Origin: JAXMBX01 sp046349635
GTDB lineage: Bacteria > Planctomycetota > Planctomycetia > Planctomycetales > Planctomycetaceae
NCBI GenBank assembly: GCA_046349635.1
Contig: JAXMBX010000047.1
Span: 1 to 39,398 of the forward strand
Length of the DNA: 39,398 nt
Direction: 5' to 3'
This document shows, in pieces, positions 32,406 to 39,398 of this stretch (position 1 is its first letter; every line of letters begins with the position of its first letter). The position numbers and the translations under genes were made by a program. The notes beneath the pieces were generated by a model that was given only the letters and a program-made list of their open reading frames with translations, made no database searches and was not told the origin of the DNA.

Positions 32406-33446
32406 ATGGATCCGCAACTCGCCCGCTACAGCCGCCAGATCCTGTTCCACGGCATTGGAGAAGCAGGACAGCGCGCGCTCCTGCAATCCCGCGTCCTGAT
32501 CTGCGGCGTCGGTGCGCTCGGGACAGTCCTCGCGGAAACACTCTGCCGCGCGGGCGTCGGCTACGTACGTCTCGTCGATCGCGATTTCATCGAACTCACC
32601 AATCTGCAACGGCAGGTGCTGTTCGATGAAGAGGACCTGAAAGCGCAACTCCCCAAGGCGGTCGCCGCCGCGCGCAAGCTGGCCCTCATCAATTCCGAGA
32701 TTCAGATTGACCCGCTCGTCGCGGAGATCTCTCCCGCGAACGTGCTGGACCTCTGTCGCGATGTCGATCTGATCCTCGACGGAACGGACAATTTCGAGAC
32801 ACGTTTTCTGATCAATGATGCCGCTCTGGAACTCTCCAAACCCTGGATCTATGCCGGCTGCATCGGCTCGCACGGGCAGATGCTCCCCATCTTCCCCGGC
32901 AAAACTGCCTGCCTCCGCTGCCTCATCGAGTCCCCTCCACCCCCCGGTGCTTCCGAGACCTGCGACACGGCGGGGGTCCTCGCCCCTGCCATCAATGTGA
33001 TCGCCTCCCTGCAAGCCACCGCCGCTCTCAAAATCCTCACGGGGCAAGCGGACAAAATTCCCCAGGCGCTGACGATTGTGGATGTCTGGTCCCCCACCCT
33101 GCGCCAGATGCAAACGCACGACCTGCGGGACCGCGCTTCCTGCCCCGCTTGTTTCCACGGCGAACGGCTCTGGCTCAACGCCACCCGCGGCCAGCAATCG
33201 ACGTCGCTCTGCGGCCGCAACGCCGTGCAGATCGTTCCGGCGGACCCCCTGGCGCTCAGCCTGCCTGCTCTCGCGGAAAAATTGCAGCGTATCGGCTCGG
33301 TCAGCCAGAACCCGTTCCTGATCAAGTTCCAGCCTCAGAATTCGGAACAGTCGCTGACAATTTTTCCCGATGGCCGCACGATTGTTTCGGGGACGGATGA
33401 CCCCATCGTCGCCAAGACCTTGTTCGCGCGGTACGTGGGGTCGTGA
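32406..33446 (+). CDS. ThiF/MoeB/HesA-type E1-like adenylating enzyme
   Basis: This encodes 346 residues from the ATG at 32406; the frame opens 18 codons earlier without support. The family is clear: LARYSRQILFHGIGEAGQRA, the nucleotide loop GVGALG (34-39), DRDFIELTNLQRQ with the catalytic Arg, DGTDNFETRFLINDA, and two zinc pairs, CLRC (169-172) and CPAC (246-249). Cys186 in TCDTAGVLAPA is the candidate thioester or crossover Cys. These enzymes adenylate the C-terminal Gly of a small sulfur carrier (ThiS or MoaD) for thiamin or molybdopterin synthesis. The last ~80 residues form an extra domain, not a rhodanese with its active Cys. No carrier gene is nearby, so the pathway is undecided. Confidence 0.88.
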   Translation: MDPQLARYSRQILFHGIGEAGQRALLQSRVLICGVGALGTVLAETLCRAGVGYVRLVDRDFIELTNLQRQVLFDEEDLKAQLPKAVAAARKLALINSEIQIDPLVAEISPANVLDLCRDVDLILDGTDNFETRFLINDAALELSKPWIYAGCIGSHGQMLPIFPGKTACLRCLIESPPPPGASETCDTAGVLAPAINVIASLQATAALKILTGQADKIPQALTIVDVWSPTLRQMQTHDLRDRASCPACFHGERLWLNATRGQQSTSLCGRNAVQIVPADPLALSLPALAEKLQRIGSVSQNPFLIKFQPQNSEQSLTIFPDGRTIVSGTDDPIVAKTLFARYVGS

Positions 33447-33457
33447 AAAACAAAAAA

Positions 33458-33487
33458 ACCCGGCTGGAAAAATTCCCAACCGGGTTC
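33458..33487. terminator. Bidirectional intrinsic terminator
   Basis: AACCCGG (33458-33464) pairs with CCGGGTT (33481-33487). On the minus strand the hairpin is followed by a run of seven T residues, making it a strong terminator for the gene at 33517-34077. On the plus strand the tail is TTCTTTG, weaker, at the end of the ThiF-type gene. Confidence 0.8.
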
Positions 33488-33516
33488 TTTGTGTGTCCTG
33501 ACGTCTCAGCCGTTCA

Positions 33517-34077
33517 TCACGGGCTGGCGTCCAGCTTGTCGTTGATTTCGTTGATCTCGGACAACGCGATGGCACCCAGAGTGGTCCCCGCGATTCCGAA
33601 ACCGAGCATCGCCAGCGTGATGATGTCCGGACCCATGCCGAAGCAGCAGTCATCCTGGCCGCGAACGATCCCGTTATGGGCGACGATCACGCTCTCCGAC
33701 TTGGCGGAGGGAGGAGCGGTGTCATTCGTCCACAGGCGGGCCTGTTGAACGTACTTGCCGGCGATCAGTTCGTGAGCGCCGCCGCGCAGGTTCGTCACTT
33801 CGTAACGCCCTTCCGTGTCGGTCATCGTTTCCGCGACCATGCGGCCGTTGTGGTGAATCGTGACGCGGGCGCCGTCGATTCCCTTGCCCTGCGCGTCCAC
33901 AAACTGGCCGCGCAAGGTTCCATTGGCACCCAACGCGATGTCAGTCGCCATCTGGGCCTGCGATTTCGCAGCTTTCTTTCCCTGGGGGCTGGCAGCCATC
34001 ACGCGTCCCTGCGGAAACGCGACGCCACAGCACGCGGCAGCGACCACCGCGCCCCGTAACCATTTCGATCGGATCAT
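33517..34077 (-). CDS. Secreted carboxypeptidase-regulatory-like domain protein
   Basis: This encodes 186 residues with a signal peptide (RGAVVAAACCGVAFPQG). Residues ~50-110 form a carboxypeptidase-regulatory-like beta sandwich (LRGQFVDAQGKGIDGARVTI, then DTEGRYEVTNLRGGAHELIA). A hydrophobic C-terminal segment near 152-175 (DIITLAMLGFGIAGTTLG) could anchor it. Such proteins are frequent in Planctomycetes and are thought to serve in envelope structure or binding; the exact role is unknown. It is monocistronic between a terminator and a 355-base divergent gap. Confidence 0.75.
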   Translation of the reverse strand: MIRSKWLRGAVVAAACCGVAFPQGRVMAASPQGKKAAKSQAQMATDIALGANGTLRGQFVDAQGKGIDGARVTIHHNGRMVAETMTDTEGRYEVTNLRGGAHELIAGKYVQQARLWTNDTAPPSAKSESVIVAHNGIVRGQDDCCFGMGPDIITLAMLGFGIAGTTLGAIALSEINEINDKLDASP

Positions 34078-34432
34078 GTTTTTACCCTTTACCTATCGTC
34101 CTAAAAATACGATCCACCTCGATTGTTCCCTTGTGTGACCCACTCGTCACACGGCGCACGAACGCCCTGTGACGCGGAACAACCGCGGCATCGCGAATCT
34201 GCAATCTCGGCGAGACCGCAGTTATCCTCACGGATTGTCTGAATGTGAAAAATTGAGAGTTCGAGAGGCCGCGAACTATAGTGATCTCCCGCATCCGGTC
34301 AAGAGCGATTCTCAATGGAATCCGGCGCGCCGTCCCTTTGACCTTCGTCATTCGCCCGTTTAACATAAGGCCAGTCTCTCCAATCCCTTCGGTTGAATCA
34401 TTTTCTCCCCGCCCGTCTGTCGGAGTTTCAAA
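34078..34432. promoter_or_regulatory. Divergent gap of 355 bases, no gene
   Basis: This lies between the secreted protein (leftward) and the sugar-binding protein gene (rightward). The open frames here have no coding character. It should contain both promoters; I see no clear riboswitch or repeat. Confidence 0.4.
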
Positions 34433-35435
34433 ATGCGTCTCGTCGCCGCCTGTTGCCTCGCTCTTTGTGTCTCGCTTTCGGGATGTACTCCCTCCACTCC
34501 CCCGGACACGGCTCCCAAACCACAGTCCACCCCGGCGAAAAAACTCCGCCTGGCCGTCATCCCCAAGGGAACTTCTTATGAGTTCTGGAAGTCGGTCCAC
34601 TTCGGAGCGGAACGCGCCGCGCGCGAAGCGGGCAATGTCGAGGTCTTCTGGAAAGGTCCGTTGCGGGAGAATGATCGCGACGGGCAGATCAGCGTGGTCG
34701 AGGACTTCATCACGCAGCACGTGGATGGGATTGCGCTCGCTCCGCTCGATGCCCAGGCGCTGGTGAAGTACGTCGCCGAAGCGCATGCCGACAAGATCCC
34801 CACCGTCATCTTCGATAGCGCGCTGGCCGATGAATCGAAGATCGTCAGCTATGTCGCCACCGATAACTACAAGGGGGGCGTCCTCGCGGCCCGGCGGATG
34901 GGAGAAGTTCTCGGCAAGAAGGGGAATGTCATCCTGCTCCGCTATACCCCCGGGAGCGAAAGCACCGCGCAGCGCGAACAGGGTTTTCTCGACACCCTCC
35001 AGAAAGAACTGCCCAAGATCAAGGTCATCTCCTCCAACGAATACGGCGGCACCTCCGTCGATGCGGCCCTCAGCGTCCGCAGCAGTTGCTCGTGAAGTTC
35101 CGGAACGACGTCAAGGGGTCTTCGCCGTCAATGAATCCAAGGACGGGCATGCACCGCACCCTGCAGCGGAAGGGCTCGCCGGTAAGGTCAAGTTCATCAC
35201 CTTCGATCCTTCCCCCACTTTGATTCAGGGGATGCAGGATAAAACCGTGCACGGCATCGTCCTGCAGGACCCGGTCAATATGGGCTACGTTGCCGTCAAG
35301 ACCATGCTGCAGCATCTCAAGGGAGACAAAGTTGAAAAACGGATTCCGACCGGCGAATACATCGCCACCCCAGAGAACATGAATTCCGACCAGATGAAAA
35401 AACTGCTCCACCCCGATCAGTTCGGCGGGAAGTAG
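34433..35435 (+). pseudogene. ABC sugar-binding lipoprotein, four frameshifts within ~85 bases
   Basis: A lipoprotein signal ends at Cys18 (LCVSLSGC). The sequence then has the periplasmic sugar-binding (LacI/ribose-type) pattern: LRLAVIPKGTSYEFWKSVHF, ITQHVDGIALAPLDAQAL, IPTVIFDSAL and VSYVATDNYKGGVLAARRMG. The frame is clean to ~35080. Between ~35083 and ~35165 coding jumps through four frames: QQLLVKFRNDVKG, VFAVNESK, TGMHRTLQR, then GLAGKVKFITFDPSPTLIQG. It ends DQFGGK at 35435 (~335 residues when joined). Three of the four shifts are single missing bases, two of them in G runs. The ATPase gene starts nine bases later, so this is the first gene of a sugar uptake operon. Confidence 0.8.
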
Positions 35436-35443
35436 GTCTCCGC

Positions 35444-36931
35444 ATGCTCCGGATGTCCGACATCACGAAGCGATTCGGCGCCACGCACGCCCTGCGCGGA
35501 GTCTCGCTCGACGTTCAGCCGGGACAGATCCTGGCCCTCGTCGGCGAAAACGGCGCGGGCAAAAGCACCCTCATGAAAATCCTGAGCGGTGCGGTCCGCC
35601 CCGATTCCGGCAGCATGACCTTCAACGGCCAGACCTATGCCCCCCTCAATCCGCGCCAGGCCCATCAGGCCGGCGTCGCCATGATCTATCAGGAGCTGAA
35701 TATCGCTCCCGATTTGAGTGTCGAAGACAACATCATGCTCGGCCAGGAACTCCGCTCCCTGGGGTTGCTCGATCGGGCCGCGCAGCGAAAACGGATCGCG
35801 GAAGTCCTGCAACTTCTCGGCCATCCCGATTTGCCGTTGGGAGTTCCCGTCTCCCGGCTCTCCATCGGCCTGCAGCAACTCGTCGAAATCGCCCGCGCGA
35901 TTCTCTCCAACGCGCGCCTCATCGTCTTTGATGAACCGACCAGTTCCCTCACCGCCCAGGATGCCGCCCGTTTGTTTCAGGTGATCGACCGCCTCAAGAA
36001 GTCCGGTATCGCCATCATCTATATCAGCCACTTCCTCGACGAGATCCGCCGCGTCTGCGATTCCTACGTCGTCCTGCGGGACGGGGAACTGACCGGCTCC
36101 GGACCCCTGTCCGGCGTCACCGAGGAACAACTGATCACGCTGATGGTGGGACGGAACCTGCAGGATCTGTTTCCGCATGTTCCTCATCAGCAGGGGGAAC
36201 CGCTCCTGGAACTGGATGCCCTGAGTGGCCGGGAACTGCCGCGCGATGTTTCCTGCCAGGTCCGCCGTGGGGAAATCTTCGGCATCGCGGGACTGGTCGG
36301 TTCCGGCCGGACCGAACTTCTCCGTTCCCTGTATGCGCTCGATCCCGTTCGGGGCGGCACGGTCCGGATCGCGTCTTTCTCACCTCCGCCTCGTCCGGTT
36401 GATCGGATCAAAGCGGGGATGGGTTTCCTCTCCGAGGATCGCAAGCAGGAAGGTCTCGCCCAGAATTGTTCGCTGACGGACAACGTGACGTTGAGCCGCC
36501 TGCAACCCTACTCCACCCTCGGTTGGCTGAATCTCTCCCGGCGCCGCGAAGCGGTCAATCAACTTCTCCGCAAACTCCAGGTCAAGGCCCGTGCCCCGGA
36601 ACAACCGGCGCATGCCCTTTCCGGCGGCAATCAGCAGAAAGTCGCCTTGGCCCGTGTCCTGCATCAGGAAGCGGATTTGTTTCTGCTCGACGAACCGACG
36701 CGCGGCATCGACGTCGGGACCAAGTCCGAAATCTATCGCCTCATCGGCCAGGCCGCCGCCGAGGGGAAAGCCGTCATCTTCGTCAGTTCCTACCTGCCGG
36801 AACTGCTCGCCGTGTGCGACACCATCGGCGTGATGTGCCGGGGAGAACTCCGCGAGATCCGCCCGGCTGCCGACTGGACCGAAGAATCCATCATGACCGC
36901 CGCGCTGTCCGCAGGGGCAATGGCCCGTTGA
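35444..36931 (+). CDS. Sugar ABC transporter ATPase, two nucleotide-binding domains
   Basis: This encodes 495 residues, the length of RbsA/MglA/XylG ATPases. The first domain has GENGAGKST (34-42), signature LSIGLQQL and Walker B LIVFDEPTSS. The second has the typically degenerate Walker A GLVGSGRTELL, signature LSGGNQQKVALARVL and Walker B LFLLDEPTRGIDVG. In this family only the first site is usually fully active. It would energise uptake of a monosaccharide delivered by the binding lipoprotein upstream. The expected permease gene does not follow: the next gene is on the opposite strand, so the permease is elsewhere or lost. Which sugar is carried cannot be told. Confidence 0.92.
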   Translation: MLRMSDITKRFGATHALRGVSLDVQPGQILALVGENGAGKSTLMKILSGAVRPDSGSMTFNGQTYAPLNPRQAHQAGVAMIYQELNIAPDLSVEDNIMLGQELRSLGLLDRAAQRKRIAEVLQLLGHPDLPLGVPVSRLSIGLQQLVEIARAILSNARLIVFDEPTSSLTAQDAARLFQVIDRLKKSGIAIIYISHFLDEIRRVCDSYVVLRDGELTGSGPLSGVTEEQLITLMVGRNLQDLFPHVPHQQGEPLLELDALSGRELPRDVSCQVRRGEIFGIAGLVGSGRTELLRSLYALDPVRGGTVRIASFSPPPRPVDRIKAGMGFLSEDRKQEGLAQNCSLTDNVTLSRLQPYSTLGWLNLSRRREAVNQLLRKLQVKARAPEQPAHALSGGNQQKVALARVLHQEADLFLLDEPTRGIDVGTKSEIYRLIGQAAAEGKAVIFVSSYLPELLAVCDTIGVMCRGELREIRPAADWTEESIMTAALSAGAMAR

Positions 36932-36950
36932 CGAAGCCCGCAGGGCGGAT

Positions 36951-37118
36951 CTATTTCCCTTCGCGCAACCGGGTGCCGATATAAAAGATCACGATCCCTA
37001 CCAGCGTCATGGTCGGCATCACGACCAGCCGAATCCCGTACGTCAATTGCCAAATGATCAGCGCCGGCAAAAGTGCCAGCACCATCAACTGCATCAACAT
37101 TCCAATCTGGTGTTTCAT
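36951..37118 (-). CDS. Small two-pass membrane protein
   Basis: This encodes 55 residues from the ATG at 37118 (MKHQIGMLMQ); a 16-residue longer frame is less likely. Two hydrophobic helices (MVLALLPALIIWQLTYGI and VVMPTMTLVGIVIFYIGTRL) are separated by a short loop, with a basic C-terminus. I recognise no characterised family. It converges on the end of the ABC ATPase gene (19-base gap). Confidence 0.6.
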   Translation of the reverse strand: MKHQIGMLMQLMVLALLPALIIWQLTYGIRLVVMPTMTLVGIVIFYIGTRLREGK

Positions 37119-37199
37119 GTCGTGACTCAGGGGACAGGCGGTTTCGTAAGTACGCCATCTTACCACCCGGCGGACTCCGGCAGAATCATCACACCGCGC

Positions 37200-37236
37200 A
37201 AAAAAAGTCCGAGCCAGTGGAGACTGGCCCGGACTT
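37200..37236 (-). terminator. Intrinsic terminator of the cupredoxin-like gene
   Basis: AAGTCCGAGCCAGT and ACTGGCCCGGACTT form a 14-bp stem with one mismatch around GGAG. On the minus strand it is followed by seven T residues. It lies 26 bases past the stop of the gene at 37262, an ideal rho-independent terminator. Confidence 0.88.
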
Positions 37237-37261
37237 CGTAATCACTTCGGAGACGCTGAAA

Positions 37262-38032
37262 TTACTTCAGCTTCGAGACCGGCACTTTCACCGGTTCCAG
37301 TTCGTTGTCACCCGCCTTCACGGTCACTTCGTACTTGCGGTTGATGAAGCCCGGCTTTTCCTGCCAGATCATGAACTCGTGCTTTCCTTCGGGCAGTCCT
37401 TCGATCTTGAACTTGCCGTCCTCATCGGTCACGGCCCCATACGGATGGTCCAGCACCAGCCAGTACGCCTTCATCCACGGGTGGATGTCGCACTTCACCT
37501 GGACCGGCACACGTTCCATCGACGGCATCTTGAAGGGAACGCCGGTCTGGTCATTGGGGTTGATCGTCGTATTGGTGGCCGAATTCCGCAGAGGGAACGT
37601 ATGGGTGTTGTGAGACACCGAATCGCTCGATTTCACCAGCACCGTCTGGTCTGTCCGGACCATCAGGGCGTGCGGCAGGAAACGGCAACCCTTCTGGTCG
37701 AACACCACTTCTTTGTCCTTGCTCTTCTTCAGCGCCGCGGGCATGTCCTTCGGCGCCTTCCCCAGGAACACGAACACATTCGCAATCCCCTTGTTCTTGG
37801 GGTTTACCACCAGTGCATCATCCGGCACGTCCGCAGCGGCACAGACTGCGGGATCCTTCGCCGTCGCATCACCCTTCTTCACCAGCGGGGGCATTTCCGG
37901 GACGTCTCCATCGAGCACGATCTGCCCCGAGATTGTTCCCGTCTCCGCTGCATATGACATCGTGCCCCAGCCGAGCATCCCCACGCAACCGGCCAGCAAG
38001 GCACCTCGCGCGATTCGCATCACTCTCATCAT
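37262..38032 (-). CDS. Secreted cupredoxin-like / MauL-like protein with regulatory-like end
   Basis: This encodes 256 residues from the ATG at 38032, with AGGAAAGGTGAGA before it; a GTG two codons earlier is also possible. A signal peptide ends near SYAAE. The central region is plastocyanin-like: KGCRFLPHALMVRTDQTVLV, NTHTFPLRNSATN and VKCDIHPWMKAYWLVLDHPY, with His and Cys residues spaced as possible type I copper ligands. The end, DEDGKFKIEGLPEGKHEFMI, resembles a carboxypeptidase-regulatory-like segment. This combination (called methylamine-utilisation-like in annotations) is common in Planctomycetes secreted proteins; electron transfer or copper binding is plausible, not shown. It is monocistronic. 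Confidence 0.8.
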   Translation of the reverse strand: MMRVMRIARGALLAGCVGMLGWGTMSYAAETGTISGQIVLDGDVPEMPPLVKKGDATAKDPAVCAAADVPDDALVVNPKNKGIANVFVFLGKAPKDMPAALKKSKDKEVVFDQKGCRFLPHALMVRTDQTVLVKSSDSVSHNTHTFPLRNSATNTTINPNDQTGVPFKMPSMERVPVQVKCDIHPWMKAYWLVLDHPYGAVTDEDGKFKIEGLPEGKHEFMIWQEKPGFINRKYEVTVKAGDNELEPVKVPVSKLK

Positions 38033-38330
38033 TCTCACCTTTCCTGCCCAATAGTATTGTCAGTTCAACGTCCTGCCCGATCATCTGCGGAAAACTTCTT
38101 TTCGCGCCGATAAGCAGCAGGACACGCCGCTCAATTCACCTGTTTATTCTAGTCCTTCCGTTGAGACGGGACAATCAGCCCGCCTGGTTCCGCGTACCAG
38201 TTCTTCAACTCACTATGTTGTTTTACCCCCCGGCAGCTTATGATCGGGTTGGTTCCCATTTTCGGGAATTCTCTTTCGTCCGTAATCTCTCGCGGTCACT
38301 CCCTAAACATCTTTCTCTCATTGGATTTCG

Positions 38331-39398
38331 ATGATGAGCACCGACTCTGCGCCCGCCGTCCCTCCCGCCACCGGTCCTTTGGCGGGGATTCGCGTGCTCG
38401 ATTGCTCCAGCTTCATCGCCGGTTCCTTCGCAAGCATGCTCCTCGGCGACCTCGGGGCTGATGTCATCAAGATCGAAGCCCCCATCGGCGATCTCGCCCG
38501 TTACTGGGCCCCTTTTCTCAATGGTGAGCCGTTGATGTTCCAGGGGTGGAATCGGAACAAGCGCGGCCTGGGGCTCGATCTGAATGTTCCCGCCGCGCTC
38601 GAGATTATCGATGCTCTCGTCCGCTCTGCGGACATCCTCGTGGAAAACTTCCGCCCCGGCGTCACGGAAAAACTCGGCATACACTACGAACGCCTCCGGA
38701 GTATCAACCCCAGGCTGATCTACTGCTCCTCCACGGCCTTCGGCAACAAAGGCCCCGATCGCTTCCGGCCCGGCTATGATCCCGTCTTTCAGACCATCGG
38801 CGGCGTCGCCCGGTTCAATACCGTCTACGCCGGAAAACCTTCCCTCACCGCCGTCGCCGTCTCCGATTTCCAGGCCTCCATGCTGATCGTCACCGGCGCC
38901 ACCTCCGCTCTCTATCATCGCGAACGGACCGGTCACGGTCAGCTCGTCGAAACCTCGCTCCTCCAAGGAGTCATGTCGATCCAGTCCCACTTCTTCGTCG
39001 AGCCCCTCGATACCGCCCCCCAAGGAGTCGTCGGCATCTTTCCCTATCACCTCTTCGAGACCGCCGACAGTCCCTTCTTCCTCGGCGCGCCCACCGACAA
39101 GTTCTGGCAACTCGCCTGCGAAGTTCTCGGCCTGCAGGAACTCGCCGCCGACCCCCGCTACCGGACCAACACCGACCGCGTCCAGCATCAGGCGGAGCTG
39201 TCGCAGATTCTCACCGAACGGCTGAAAACAAAACCGGCCGGCGAATGGGAACAACTCCTCGCGCCCCTCGGCATCCCCTGTGGTGCCCTCGGCACACATC
39301 AGGACCTGTTCCACGCCCCACAGACCGCCGCCATGGAAATGAATCCCGTCATTCACCACGCCACCGCCGGACGGCTCCGCGTCGCCGGAGTGCCGCTG
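38331..39398 (+). CDS. CaiB/BaiF family III CoA-transferase (3' end outside window)
   Basis: The frame is open from the ATG at 38331 (or 38334) to the last base: 356 residues without a stop. The family pattern is clear: GPLAGIRVLDCSSFIAGSFA, LGDLGADVIKIEAPIGD, RNKRGLGLDLNVPAALEI, DILVENFRPGVTEKLG, RLIYCSSTAFGNKGP and GYDPVFQTIGGVARF. Asp in VAVSDFQASM occupies the place of the catalytic Asp of formyl-CoA transferase-type enzymes. These enzymes move CoA between carboxylic acids; the substrates cannot be told from this part. The upstream 250 bases hold no gene. Confidence 0.92.
   Translation, partial: MMSTDSAPAVPPATGPLAGIRVLDCSSFIAGSFASMLLGDLGADVIKIEAPIGDLARYWAPFLNGEPLMFQGWNRNKRGLGLDLNVPAALEIIDALVRSADILVENFRPGVTEKLGIHYERLRSINPRLIYCSSTAFGNKGPDRFRPGYDPVFQTIGGVARFNTVYAGKPSLTAVAVSDFQASMLIVTGATSALYHRERTGHGQLVETSLLQGVMSIQSHFFVEPLDTAPQGVVGIFPYHLFETADSPFFLGAPTDKFWQLACEVLGLQELAADPRYRTNTDRVQHQAELSQILTERLKTKPAGEWEQLLAPLGIPCGALGTHQDLFHAPQTAAMEMNPVIHHATAGRLRVAGVPL

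Noticed and set aside
38238..39359. 373-residue minus-strand frame
   Set aside because: Antisense to the CoA-transferase, whose family motifs are unmistakable.

Overview
The window is about 60% GC and looks like a chromosomal piece of a Planctomycetes bacterium, probably order Planctomycetales. The reasons are a six-pass membrane Ser/Thr kinase, small secreted carboxypeptidase-regulatory-like and cupredoxin-like proteins, and many short GC-rich dispersed palindromes between genes. This placement is inference from gene style; no 16S rRNA is present.

Layout. 1-8.4 kb is host: a cut-off membrane protein, a degenerate receiver-domain protein, an Mrp/ApbC P-loop ATPase, a tRNA-like gene with an unusual long variable arm, a membrane Ser/Thr kinase, a UvrC without its helix-hairpin-helix end, two small secreted proteins and a DUF374 acyltransferase. 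From 8.36 to 32.2 kb, all on the minus strand apart from the cargo, lies a phage-type particle cluster. In transcription order it reads: HTH protein, ParB-like, ABC ATPase-GNAT, small and large terminase, portal, a small protein, [cargo], prohead protease, decoration protein, major capsid protein, connectors and tail-completion proteins, tail tube, a short tape measure, distal tail, a 641-residue hub-like protein with a Ser/Thr/Asp/Gly linker, a DUF115-like protein and two glycosyltransferases. I see no integrase, repressor, replication gene or convincing endolysin, and host genes abut both ends. It could be a gene transfer agent, a domesticated particle or a stripped prophage.

An accessory island at about 21.3-26.0 kb splits the head module between portal and protease. 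Its right half is clearly richer in A+T and encodes three minus-strand genes: a TIGR04255-like protein, an unknown protein and a ComEC-like metallo-beta-lactamase-fold hydrolase. This is the best candidate here for an undescribed (perhaps defence) system. Its left half has small plus-strand genes, including a two-pass membrane peptide next to a pentapeptide-repeat-like protein.

32.4-39.4 kb is host again: a ThiF/MoeB-type E1-like enzyme, a secreted carboxypeptidase-regulatory-like protein, a sugar ABC binding protein (frameshifted) and its double-NBD ATPase without an adjacent permease, a small membrane protein, a cupredoxin-like secreted protein and the start of a family III CoA-transferase.

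Caution: many genes between 18.2 and 30.7 kb, and the binding-protein gene near 35.1 kb, read through only if one allows single-base indels, although motifs are conserved on both sides of each shift. Either the assembly has base-level errors there or the genes have recently decayed. Reading frames were joined by eye, so exact shift positions are approximate.
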